Assembly (NCBI GenBank): GCA_945901085.1
Contig: CAMDJV010000020.1
Span: 1-63,200, forward strand
DNA length: 63,200 bases
Origin: Rhodovarius crocodyli
GTDB lineage: Bacteria > Pseudomonadota > Alphaproteobacteria > Acetobacterales > Acetobacteraceae
Direction: 5' to 3'
Position 1 is the stretch's first letter, and every line of letters starts with the position of its first letter. The translations under genes and the position numbers were made by a program. Positions 55,622-63,200 of this stretch are shown piece after piece. The notes below the pieces were generated by a model. The model was not told the DNA's origin. It did no database searches and saw only the letters and a program-made list of their open reading frames with translations.

Positions 55622-56833
55622 ATGAGCAGCACGCTGACACGGCCCATGGGCACCATCATTCTTTGCGGCGTGGTTTGCGCCGCGCTGGCCATGGGGCTGC
55701 GCAACAGTTTTGGGCTTTTTCTGGCGCCGATGACGGCTGATCTGGGCTGGTCGGCCTCGGGCTTTGCCCTGGCCATTGCGCTGCAGGTGCTGGTGAATGG
55801 TTTGTTTCAGCCGATTTGTGGCCAATTGGCGGATCGGTTTGGTGGGCGGGTCGTCATCATGGGTGGTGCGGTGCTCTATGCGCTGGGCATCATCGGCATG
55901 GCGCTGAGCACGGGGCTCACGCTTTTCACCTTCTTCGCTGGCATCGTGATGGGGGCGGCGGTTTCGGCGGCGGGCATGCCGATCATTTCGGCCAGCCTGA
56001 CCCGCATGCTGCCCGAGGCGATGCGTGGCCGGGCGGTGGGGCTGGGCACGGCGGGGTCATCCTTTGGCCAGTTCCTGGTGGTGCCTTTGGCGCAATTGGG
56101 CATCAGCTTTGCGGGGTGGCAGGGGGCCTTGTTCCTGATGGCGGGGGCGGCGCTGATCATGCTGCCACTCGCACTGCCGCTGAACGACACAAAGCCCAAG
56201 CCCCAGCCCGGTGCCGCTGCCGAGGAGACGGCCAGCGCAGCGCTCAGCCGCGCGCTGTCCAGCCGGAATTTCTGGTGCCTGTTTTTTGGGTTTTTTGTCT
56301 GCGGCCTGCATGTGAGCTTTCTCTCGGTGCATATGCCGGGCTTTGTCGCCTCCTGCCATTTGCCCAGCTATGTCGGTGCGGGGGCGATTTCGCTGATTGG
56401 GTTGTTCAACATCATCGGCAGCCTGGGGGCGGGCGAGCTGTCCTCGCGCTGGCGGCGGCGGGATCTGCTGATCATCATTTATGCCTCGCGCGGGGTGCTG
56501 ATGGCGGGCTTCATGATGGTGGAGAAGACCACCGCTTCGGTGCTGGTTTTCTCGGCGTTGATGGGCATTCTCTGGCTCTCCACGGTGCCACCCACGGTGG
56601 CCCTCTGCGCGCGAAATCACGGCACGCGCTGGCTTGCGACGATTTTTGGCCTGGTGTTTCTGGGCCATCAGTTCGGCGGTTTCACCGGCGCCTATCTGGG
56701 CGGGCTGATCTTTGACCTCACCGGCAGCTACGACCTCATGTGGAGCCTTTGCATTGCCGCCTCCGCCTTTGCGGCGCTGATGCATATTCCGATTAACGAT
56801 GCGCCGAGCCGGCCGGTGGTGCAGCCGGCCTGA
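55622..56833 (+). CDS. Major facilitator superfamily transporter
   Basis: 403 residues with about twelve membrane helices. The loop 2-3 motif reads GQLADRFGGRVVIMGGA and the mid-loop contains a charged DTKPKPQPGAAAEE segment. Most like the monocarboxylate/oxalate-formate-type antiporters by motif arrangement, but the substrate cannot be given. ATG at 55622; an ATG at 55586 would add 12 basic residues. Confidence 0.88.
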   Translation: MSSTLTRPMGTIILCGVVCAALAMGLRNSFGLFLAPMTADLGWSASGFALAIALQVLVNGLFQPICGQLADRFGGRVVIMGGAVLYALGIIGMALSTGLTLFTFFAGIVMGAAVSAAGMPIISASLTRMLPEAMRGRAVGLGTAGSSFGQFLVVPLAQLGISFAGWQGALFLMAGAALIMLPLALPLNDTKPKPQPGAAAEETASAALSRALSSRNFWCLFFGFFVCGLHVSFLSVHMPGFVASCHLPSYVGAGAISLIGLFNIIGSLGAGELSSRWRRRDLLIIIYASRGVLMAGFMMVEKTTASVLVFSALMGILWLSTVPPTVALCARNHGTRWLATIFGLVFLGHQFGGFTGAYLGGLIFDLTGSYDLMWSLCIAASAFAALMHIPINDAPSRPVVQPA

Positions 56834-56894
56834 GCCGGGGCTTTCGCACTGGCGCGGCGCCCCCACATGAGGTCTGTTTGAAGGAACACCGTTT

Positions 56895-57836
56895 ATGGTC
56901 ATCCATCGCCGTCGCGGCTGGAACAGCCCGGCCAGTGCCATCACACCGCAGGATGCGCTGCTGAACCGCCGCGCATTGATGGCGGGTTCGGCGGGTTTGC
57001 TGGCAGCAGCGCCAGCCCTGGCGCAATCGGGCGCGGTGCCGGCCTTGCCGCCGCATGCCCGCAACCCCGCCTTCGAGCCCGGCCGCGCCCTGACCGCCGA
57101 GCGCGAGGCCACCACCTATAATAATTTCTATGAATTCGGTTCGCATAAGACCATCGCGCGCGACGCCGCGCGGATGCCGCGCCGGCCCTGGACGCTGAAG
57201 GTGGATGGGCTGGTGGAGAATCCGCGCGAATTCGATATTGATGACCTCATTCGCCTCATGCCGATTGAGGAGCGTGTGCTGCGACTGCGCTGCGTGGAGG
57301 CCTGGGCGATGACGGTGCCCTGGACCGGCTTCCCCCTTGCCGCGCTGATGAACCTGGTCAAGCCGCTGGGCAGCGCCAAATATCTGGCCTTTCAGACCGC
57401 GCAATTGCCCGCGGTGATGCCCGGCCTGCGGCAGAGCTGGTACCCATGGCCGCATATGGAGGCCTGCACCATTGCCGAGGCCGGCAATGCCATGAGCTTC
57501 ATGCCGGTGGGGCTCTATGGCCAGCCGCTGCCGCCGCAGAATGGCGGGCCGGTGCGGGTGCTCTTCCCGTGGAAATACGGCTTCAAATCCGGCAAATCCC
57601 TGGTGCGCATCACCGTGCAGGAGCAGCGCCCGGCGACTTTTTGGGGCACCATCCAGCCCTCTGAATATGGCTTTTGGGCCAATGTGAACCCGCAAGTCGC
57701 CCATCCGCGCTGGAGCCAGGCCACCGAGCGGCTGATCGGCACCAATGAGCGGGTGCCGACGCAGATGTGGAACGGCTATGGCGAATTCGTCGCTTCGCTG
57801 TATGAAGGCGTGCAAGGTGAACGTTTATTCGTATGA
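56895..57836 (+). CDS. msrP: Protein-methionine-sulfoxide reductase catalytic subunit MsrP (YedY)
   Basis: 313 residues. A twin-arginine leader (LLNRRALMAGSAGLLAAAPALAQ) exports the folded molybdoenzyme. NNFYEFGSHK, RLRCVEAWAMTVPWTG (molybdenum-ligand Cys at about 135), WPHMEACTIAEA and FPWKYGFKSGKSLV are conserved. It repairs oxidised methionine in periplasmic proteins using electrons from the membrane haem protein MsrQ. No MsrQ gene follows; instead a 75-residue membrane protein overlaps the stop. Confidence 0.95.
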   Translation: MVIHRRRGWNSPASAITPQDALLNRRALMAGSAGLLAAAPALAQSGAVPALPPHARNPAFEPGRALTAEREATTYNNFYEFGSHKTIARDAARMPRRPWTLKVDGLVENPREFDIDDLIRLMPIEERVLRLRCVEAWAMTVPWTGFPLAALMNLVKPLGSAKYLAFQTAQLPAVMPGLRQSWYPWPHMEACTIAEAGNAMSFMPVGLYGQPLPPQNGGPVRVLFPWKYGFKSGKSLVRITVQEQRPATFWGTIQPSEYGFWANVNPQVAHPRWSQATERLIGTNERVPTQMWNGYGEFVASLYEGVQGERLFV

Positions 57837-58060
57837 GAATAGCAGGCTGGCTTTTGGTGATACTGGGCTTTGGGCTCGGCTTTGGGTTTGGCTTCGGCCT
57901 GCCGCTGGCCGAGGCGGTGACTTGGTTCGGGCGCGCTGACGCGGCGGGCGGCATTGCCCATTGGGTGCTGGCGCGCCCGGCCTGGGTTGTGCCCATGCTA
58001 TTGGGCGTGGCCTTGCTGACCCTTTCGGGGTGGCTCAGCAAGGATGCCGGCCCGGCCTGA
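57833..58060 (+). CDS. Small two-helix membrane protein coupled to msrP
   Basis: 75 residues, ATGA overlap with msrP. Helix 1 contains a glycine-phenylalanine repeat (GFGLGFGFGFGL), then a short loop (VTWFGRADAAGGIAHW) and helix 2 (WVVPMLLGVALLTLSGWL). It is far too short for MsrQ (about 200 residues, six helices) and has only one His, so it cannot bind MsrQ's two haems alone. Function unknown. Confidence 0.7.
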   Translation: MRIAGWLLVILGFGLGFGFGFGLPLAEAVTWFGRADAAGGIAHWVLARPAWVVPMLLGVALLTLSGWLSKDAGPA

Positions 58061-58072
58061 ATTGGGCCTGGC

Positions 58073-59209
58073 TTATCCGCGCCCCAGCACCTCGTGATTA
58101 TGCTCACCGAGCTTGGGTGAATCGCGGGTGGGGTGCGGCCGCTGCCGGTTGAAGGAGAGCGGCAGGCCAACCACTTTTGGCCCGCCATTGGGCAGGGCGC
58201 AGATGAGGTCCACCGCGGCCATTTGCTCACTGGCCACCACCTCGGCAATGTCATTCACCGGGCCGCTGGGCACGCCCACGGCATCGAGGGCGGCCAGCCA
58301 ATGGTCGCGCGGGCGGGTGGCGAAGACGGCCGAAATCAACGGCACGAGGATGGCCTTGTTGCGCACCCTCTCCGCACCGGCGGCGAAGCGTGGGTCCTTA
58401 GACCATTCAGGGTGGCCGAGCACGGCGGCGGCGCGGGCGAAAAGCCTATCATTGCCGGCGGCGAGACAGAGCGGCCGGTCGGCGGTTTCGAAGACCTGGT
58501 AGGGCACGATGACGGCGGCGCCGGTGCCATGGCGTTTGGGGATATCGCCGGTGGCGATGTGGTTGTTGATCTGGCCTTCGACCCAGAAGGCCGCGGTTTC
58601 GAATAATGAGCCATCGACGAGGCAGCCCTTGCCGGTGCGCTCCCGCCAGCGGAGCGCGGCCAGGGCGCCGATGGTGATGAACAGGCCGGTTGCCTTATCG
58701 TTGATCGAGGCGCCGCAGAAGGTGGGTGGGCCATCGGGCTGGCCGGTCACGCTCATCATCCCGCCATAGGCTTGCAGCAGCGGGTCGAAGCCGGGCTTCA
58801 TCATCATCGGCCCTTCGAAGCCGAAGGCCCAGATCGAGCAGTAGATCAGCCGCGGATGGGCAGCGAGCATGGTTTCAGGGCCGATGCCGCATTCCTCCAC
58901 CACGCCGGGGCGGAGGTTTTGGATCAGGATATCGGCGCTCTCGCACAGCTTGTGCAGGGCGGCGACATCCTCGGGCTTTTTCAGGTCCAGCGTGATGGAG
59001 CGCTTGGAGCGGTTCTGGCCGTGGAAATACAGTGAGGTCACCCCATCCGGGCCATAGGGCGGGCCCCAGAGCCGGGCGTCATCGCCGCCATCGGGTTTTT
59101 CCACCTTGATGACGTCAGCGCCCATATCGGCCAGCACAGCGCCGGCGAGGGGGCCTGCCAGGGCCTGGCCGACCTCGATGACGGTCAGGCCGGTGAGGGG
59201 TAGTTCCAT
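58073..59209 (-). CDS. CaiB/BaiF family (class III) CoA-transferase
   Basis: 378 residues from the ATG at 59209, preceded by GGAGG. LTVIEVGQALAGPLAGAVLADMGADVIKVEKP is split over the N-terminal Rossmann core; GQNRSKRSITLDLKKPEDV and DILIQNLRPGV follow; the catalytic Asp lies in GASINDKATGLF at about 180. It moves CoA between acyl thioesters and a free acid, for instance to activate a hydroxy- or dicarboxylate. Acceptor unknown. Confidence 0.92.
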   Translation of the reverse strand: MELPLTGLTVIEVGQALAGPLAGAVLADMGADVIKVEKPDGGDDARLWGPPYGPDGVTSLYFHGQNRSKRSITLDLKKPEDVAALHKLCESADILIQNLRPGVVEECGIGPETMLAAHPRLIYCSIWAFGFEGPMMMKPGFDPLLQAYGGMMSVTGQPDGPPTFCGASINDKATGLFITIGALAALRWRERTGKGCLVDGSLFETAAFWVEGQINNHIATGDIPKRHGTGAAVIVPYQVFETADRPLCLAAGNDRLFARAAAVLGHPEWSKDPRFAAGAERVRNKAILVPLISAVFATRPRDHWLAALDAVGVPSGPVNDIAEVVASEQMAAVDLICALPNGGPKVVGLPLSFNRQRPHPTRDSPKLGEHNHEVLGRG

Positions 59210-59262
59210 GTGTGTTTCCTCCATTGGCGGCAGCATAGCGCGCGCGGAGGGCGCGTCGATGG

Positions 59263-59826
59263 TCAGCGCAGTCGGGCGACGAGGCCTTTGGCGAATGGGG
59301 ACAGCCCTGCCTCCAGCGCCCCCGCGGCGGCCGGGGGGGCGGTGACCCGCAGCTTGAGGAACAAGGCACCGATTGTGCCCAGGCAGATGGCGCTCTCGGT
59401 CAGCGGGCCGTCATCGGCGCCAATGTCGAGCAGGATGCAGCGCAGCCCGGCATGGCTGGCCGGGCGCTGGGCCAGGATGCGCATTTGGCGTGCCGCATAG
59501 AGCCGAGCGGTGTCATTCAACCCGGCGCGCAGCTGCATGTCCACCAGGGCTGCGGTGTTGCTCCCACCGATCTGACGCTGCCCCCCATCATAGAGGTAGA
59601 CCGTGGCGAGCACCCCGCGGGTAGAGCGGTAACTGACAGAAGCACCCAGCCTGGGGTCGCGCGCCATCACGGCGTAATCCGTCGTGCTGCCACGCTCGAA
59701 GCCAGCCAAGCCTGGGGGGAGGGCGGCCAGCATGGCCAGCGGTGCGGTGGTAGGTTGCTGGGCGGGTTTTTGCGCCAATGCCGGCATGGCGAGGAGCATG
59801 ATCGTCAATAGCAACCGGCACGGCAT
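59263..59826 (-). CDS. Exported protein of unknown function
   Basis: 187 residues. Clear Sec signal (LLLTIMLLAMPALAQ, cut near 19) then a proline and alanine-rich linker and a compact domain with one Cys pair (GLRCILLDIG and SAICLGTIG, about 125-150) that could form a disulfide. DYAVMARDPRLGASVSYRS suggests a beta-rich fold. No family recognised. It lies 11 bp downstream of the glycosyltransferase and probably shares its transcript. Confidence 0.7.
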   Translation of the reverse strand: MPCRLLLTIMLLAMPALAQKPAQQPTTAPLAMLAALPPGLAGFERGSTTDYAVMARDPRLGASVSYRSTRGVLATVYLYDGGQRQIGGSNTAALVDMQLRAGLNDTARLYAARQMRILAQRPASHAGLRCILLDIGADDGPLTESAICLGTIGALFLKLRVTAPPAAAGALEAGLSPFAKGLVARLR

Positions 59827-59837
59827 GGCGGGGCCTT

Positions 59838-60488
59838 TCAGTAGATGCGTGCCAGCCAGCGCGGCGGCACGCCGGCGAAGTAGAGCGAAAGTATGGAGAG
59901 GTTTTTCGCCGAGCGCAGCATAAATCCATGCTTACGCCATTTATTCGCCGAGGTGATGGCGCGTGGCGCCAGCGCCACCGGCCGCAGCGGCCGCAGCCGG
60001 CGGATGAGATCGACATCCTCCATCAGGGGCATGGGCCGGAAGCCGCCCATGGCCTGATACAGGCCGCGATGGATCAGCAGCCCCTGGTCGCCATAGGGGA
60101 GAGAAAAATTCCGGCAGCGCCAGGCCACGGCGCGTTCGAGCCTGCGGGCCTGCGGGCTTGGATCATCGAGGGCGAAGGTGAAATGCGCAGCCCCTGGCGG
60201 GCCGGCCATGAAGGCTTGCGCGGCCTGGCTCCAGCCTGGTTCCAGCCTAGTATCGGCATGCAGGAAGAGCAGCCACTCGGCCGTGCTGGCGGCCGCACCT
60301 GCGGCGAGTTGGGCACCGCGGCCCCGGGGCGCCTGCACCACCTCAGCGCCCAGTCTCATGGCGATATCGGCGGTGCCATCGGGGCTGGCGGCATCGGCCA
60401 CGATGATCCGGCATGGGGCTTCGGCCAGTGTCGCCAGGGTGGCGGGCAGGGTGGTGGCGGCGTTCCAGCTGGGGATGATGACGTTCAT
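59838..60488 (-). CDS. Family 2 glycosyltransferase (TIGR04283-like)
   Basis: 216 residues. GT-A fold: MNVIIPSWNAATTLPATLATL, ADAASPDGTADIA, a DxD-type motif in LLFLHADTRLEPGW and FALDDPSPQARRLE; YGDQGLLIHRGLYQAMGGF and PLMEDVDLIRRLRP match the small GT2 group annotated next to arsenosugar or envelope genes. Cytoplasmic or peripheral. Sugar and acceptor unknown. Confidence 0.85.
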   Translation of the reverse strand: MNVIIPSWNAATTLPATLATLAEAPCRIIVADAASPDGTADIAMRLGAEVVQAPRGRGAQLAAGAAASTAEWLLFLHADTRLEPGWSQAAQAFMAGPPGAAHFTFALDDPSPQARRLERAVAWRCRNFSLPYGDQGLLIHRGLYQAMGGFRPMPLMEDVDLIRRLRPLRPVALAPRAITSANKWRKHGFMLRSAKNLSILSLYFAGVPPRWLARIY

Positions 60489-60553
60489 TTTTTGTTCTTG
60501 ACTGGCGCGAAAAGCCGCATCAAATTGTGCTGGAACGGAACGGGAACTTAGCC

Positions 60554-61738
60554 ATGCCTGATGGTCTCCTCTGGGGTCAACCCTCGCCGAAGCGGCTGCC
60601 GATGATGCATGCGGCGGGGCAGCAATCGCGCACAGGCTTTGCCATTCCCGGCAGCCAATACAAGGGCCGTGGCGCGATCTCCAACCCCGGCAACCGCTTT
60701 GAGGAAAGTGCCGTGGAGCCCTTGGATGATGGCTGGGGCACGCTGTCTGAGGAACTGGCCGATCTGCCGCCGCTGGCCACCCAGTTGCTGCGCGAGAAAT
60801 CGCGCACGGCGCTGACCTATAATGACAGCCCTGACCTGGGCTTTGACCGTTCGATCAACCCTTATCGCGGCTGCGAGCATGGCTGCATCTACTGCTATGC
60901 CCGGCCGAGCCATGCCTATCTGGGGTATTCGCCGGGGCTGGATTTTGAGACCAAGCTGATGTTCAAACCGGACCTGCCGGCGCTGCTGGAGCGCGAGTTG
61001 AGCCGCCCCGGCTATACGCCGCGCCCGGTGGCGCTGGGTGCCAATACCGACCCCTATCAGCCGGTGGAGCGCAATGTGACGCTGACCCGCCAGGTGCTGG
61101 AGATTCTGGAGCGCTTCAACCACCCGGTGACGGTGGTGACGAAATCGGCCCTGGTGCTGCGCGATGCCGATATTCTGGCGCGGATGGCGGCGAAGAACCT
61201 GGCGCAGGTGGCTATTTCGGTCACCACCTTGGATGCGGCCTTGGCGCGCAAGATGGAGCCGCGCGCGGCGAGCCCGGCCAGGCGCCTGGCGGCGATGGCG
61301 GAGCTGTCTCGGCTGGGGATTCCCACCGCTGTGCTGGCGGCGCCGATGATCCCTGGGCTGAATGATGCCGAGTTGGAGAAGATTCTGCTGGCCGGCGCCA
61401 ATGCCGGGGCGAAGCGGGCGGGTTATGTGCTGCTGCGCCTGCCGCTGGAAATTCGCGCCCTGTTCGAGGAATGGGTGGCGCGGCATTTCCCGGACCGGGC
61501 GCGAAAAGTGCTGGCCCTGGTGCGCGAAACCCGCGGTGGGGCGTTGAACCAAAGCGCCTTTGGCCAGCGCCAGACGGGCACGGGCCCCTATGCGGAGTTG
61601 CTGCAGCAGCGCTTCCTTCGCATGGTTTCGGCCTTGGGTATGGAGCGGCGCGAGGGTGGCGTGGCGAGCCTGGATTGCGAGCAATTTGCCGTGCCGCGCG
61701 GTACGCAGATGCAAGCGCGCCAGATGGCCTTGTTTTGA
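60554..61738 (+). CDS. PA0069-family radical SAM protein
   Basis: 394 residues from the ATG at 60554 (60527 possible). YRGCEHGCIYCYARPSH supplies the CxxxCxxC cluster that binds SAM; upstream LTYNDSPDLGFDRSINP and downstream LGANTDPYQPVERNVTLTRQVLEILERF are specific to the PA0069 (SplB-like) group. A 4Fe-4S radical enzyme; the reaction is not established for the group. Divergent from the glycosyltransferase. Confidence 0.92.
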   Translation: MPDGLLWGQPSPKRLPMMHAAGQQSRTGFAIPGSQYKGRGAISNPGNRFEESAVEPLDDGWGTLSEELADLPPLATQLLREKSRTALTYNDSPDLGFDRSINPYRGCEHGCIYCYARPSHAYLGYSPGLDFETKLMFKPDLPALLERELSRPGYTPRPVALGANTDPYQPVERNVTLTRQVLEILERFNHPVTVVTKSALVLRDADILARMAAKNLAQVAISVTTLDAALARKMEPRAASPARRLAAMAELSRLGIPTAVLAAPMIPGLNDAELEKILLAGANAGAKRAGYVLLRLPLEIRALFEEWVARHFPDRARKVLALVRETRGGALNQSAFGQRQTGTGPYAELLQQRFLRMVSALGMERREGGVASLDCEQFAVPRGTQMQARQMALF

Positions 61739-61769
61739 GGCGAAGGCGGGGCTATCACGCCCGCGGTTG

Positions 61770-61844
<75 letters not shown>

Positions 61845-62218
61845 TTGTTTCCCCTAAAATCAGTGCTTTACTGGTGTCGTGATAAGCGCGCTCCGGGGTC
61901 GAAAAACCTATAAACACCTATAAACTGTTTCGGTGGGGTTTATAGGTGGTGGATTCGGGCTGCTGCGCGGTCGGATGCCGCCCGGTTTTTCGTCTCGAAT
62001 GCTAAAAAATCTGCGTCGGGATGCTGCAGGCGGCATCACCGCAGCGGTCAGATTCGAGGTTTGAAGGGCATCCGGAGGGTACGTGAGCGCGTTGCAGGCG
62101 CGGTTGTGAGAACGATTGGAATCTTGTTAGGGTTGTGCGGATTGCGAACAGGCGGTCAGGGTCGAGCGACAATCGGGTGGCGCTGAGTTTGCTGCGGTCA
62201 ACGGGGAGCTAAGCATCT
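61845..62218. other. Non-coding gap after tRNA-Thr (374 bp)
   Basis: No gene recognised. It holds the palindromic triple repeat at 61906-61947 and otherwise has mixed composition. Its last 100 bases lead into the AT-rich gene at 62219; the last bases before that ATG read GGGGAGC, a plausible ribosome site. No second copy of the tRNA 3' end was found in the window. Confidence 0.5.
61906..61947. repeat. Triple 10-mer ACCTATAAAC: two direct copies and one inverted
   Basis: ACCTATAAAC at 61906-61915 and again, abutting, at 61916-61925; its reverse complement GTTTATAGGT at 61938-61947. The inner pair with its flanking bases makes an 11-bp stem with a 12-base loop. It lies 62 bp past the tRNA-Thr gene. 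The arrangement is like an integrase or excisionase arm site or a small replicon iteron; function not shown. Confidence 0.6.
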
Positions 62219-63034
62219 ATGGAAAAGTGCTCTGCTGAAAAAAATCTGGGCGCGACCAAAACCCGTTTATCGCGGTGGATTCCTAATACATTTTATCGAA
62301 TCGTTATTATTTTGGCTCTCGCGGCAGTATGTCTTCCAATGAACGCGCTTGCCCAGCAATGTACAACCAGAAGTGTTGCTCTAATAAATACTGGCGCAGA
62401 TGTGACTATCAGTGAATTTTACGTCTACAGTGATTCTCTAAATAAAGGATCAAATCGTCTTGGTTCAATCGGATTGCGCCCCAGAGAAGCCGTAAATTTT
62501 GAAATCAGACCCGGCACGATTTATAACATTGAATTGGTCTGGAATGACGCAAAAGGTGTTCGACGCCTGCTTCGGAGCGGATTAGAATTTTGCCGAATCA
62601 ACGCCATTCATTTTCGCGGATGGTATATCGATGGGGCAAATCTAGATCAAAATATTGTTAGCGATCAATTCATTTCCTTAGCAGCTGGAAGGCGTTGCGT
62701 CGAGCCAAGTCGATCTATGAATGTTGGAAATTTGACATCATATAAAATCGAAGAATTTTATATATACCCGAGCAGAAGCAGATCTAATACTGACAATCGC
62801 CGCAACTCAATTAGCATTAATGCCGATTCTGGTACTCGTATAATGCTTCCATCGGCTCCGTATTTCGATATTATGATAATTTTTCGAATTGAAAATACAC
62901 TTCATCGATTCGAGCGTAGAAACGTACCTATATGTAATGTACCTAGCACCGTGATGTTTATTGGCGAACTTACAGGCGAACAGGGTCCGCACCAAGAGCG
63001 ATTCTATACAGAATTTCAGAGTCCGCAAGGATAA
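62219..63034 (+). CDS. AT-rich exported protein with internal duplication
   Basis: 271 residues. A 27-residue basic front and a Sec signal (IVIILALAAVCLPMNALAQ) are followed by two similar domains: ISEFYVYSDS to FCRINAIHFRG, and IEEFYIYPSR to ICNVPSTVMFIG. Each begins with a Cys and ends with another, fitting one disulfide per domain. Codon use is AT-rich, unlike every other gene in the window, which suggests horizontal transfer. No family recognised. Confidence 0.75.
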   Translation: MEKCSAEKNLGATKTRLSRWIPNTFYRIVIILALAAVCLPMNALAQQCTTRSVALINTGADVTISEFYVYSDSLNKGSNRLGSIGLRPREAVNFEIRPGTIYNIELVWNDAKGVRRLLRSGLEFCRINAIHFRGWYIDGANLDQNIVSDQFISLAAGRRCVEPSRSMNVGNLTSYKIEEFYIYPSRSRSNTDNRRNSISINADSGTRIMLPSAPYFDIMIIFRIENTLHRFERRNVPICNVPSTVMFIGELTGEQGPHQERFYTEFQSPQG

Positions 63035-63200
63035 TTTTTTGACTGAATTGAATTCCGATACTGAATTATTGCTATCTTTCAACGATATCCGCGTAGATGC
63101 AGTACAAGGTAGGCTCAACCTGCCCCTGATTGGTCCCGCAATACGCCATTGTTTAGCCGCGATGGTCGGCGAATATCATCACCAGGATGAACTTTGAGGG
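63035..63200. other. Window end, no gene recognised
   Basis: Composition returns from AT-rich to mixed at about 63110. A short open frame runs from within the preceding gene to 63197, out of frame with it, but has no recognisable start signal or family. It could be the edge of a mobile element that lies outside the window. Confidence 0.3.

Noticed and set aside
62961-63197. Short frame overlapping the end of the AT-rich gene
   Set aside because: Mostly inside the better-supported gene in another frame; no ribosome site or family. Could be the edge of something beyond the window.

Overview
GC-rich, densely packed chromosomal DNA from an alphaproteobacterium. The best match is the Acetobacteraceae (Roseomonas-like). 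The reasons are the mraZ-to-lpxC gene order, the petABC, rplM-rpsI-argC(type 2) and msrP layouts, the ftsZ upstream region with GANTC and DnaA sites, and many orphan tripartite-tricarboxylate (Bug/TctC) receptors. The genus is inferred from gene content, not proven.

1-22 kb, minus strand: a complete division and cell wall (dcw) cluster, read from mraZ at 21.5 kb down to lpxC at 0.5 kb (mraZ, rsmH, ftsL, ftsI, murE, murF, mraY, murD, ftsW, murG, murC, murB, ddl, ftsQ, ftsA, ftsZ, a glycosyltransferase, lpxC, a partial exonuclease). Every junction from mraZ to ftsA overlaps. The first real gap lies before ftsZ and holds a consensus DnaA box and two GANTC sites.

22-32 kb: hemF (minus), then the cytochrome bc1 operon petABC with a good terminator, mtnP, a cyanate module (ABC transporter cynABD plus cyanase cynS) and an aspartate dehydrogenase. 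Behind it lie two 104-bp tandem intergenic modules. Each has a promoter-like pair and hairpins, which makes them candidate small RNAs.

32-41 kb: a Bug receptor, a secreted alpha/beta hydrolase, a flavin reductase, a two-part chromate transporter, an M20 amidohydrolase, an SDR protein and an IlvD/Edd dehydratase. 41-45 kb: rplM-rpsI, a terminator, argC (type 2) with a gamma carbonic anhydrase, and two tandem paralogous lipoproteins of unknown function.

45-61 kb: catabolic and accessory genes. These include five more Bug receptors (three in a row are close paralogues), an HpcH aldolase, crcB, rarA, an FAH-family hydrolase, a CPG2-like peptidase, an MFS transporter, msrP with a tiny membrane partner, a CaiB-type CoA transferase, a family 2 glycosyltransferase and a PA0069-type radical SAM protein.

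61.8-63.2 kb: a tRNA-Thr(CGT), then a palindrome-bearing intergenic stretch and an AT-rich exported-protein gene unlike the rest of the window. This looks like the start of a horizontally acquired segment. No CRISPR array, rRNA or complete insertion sequence was seen.
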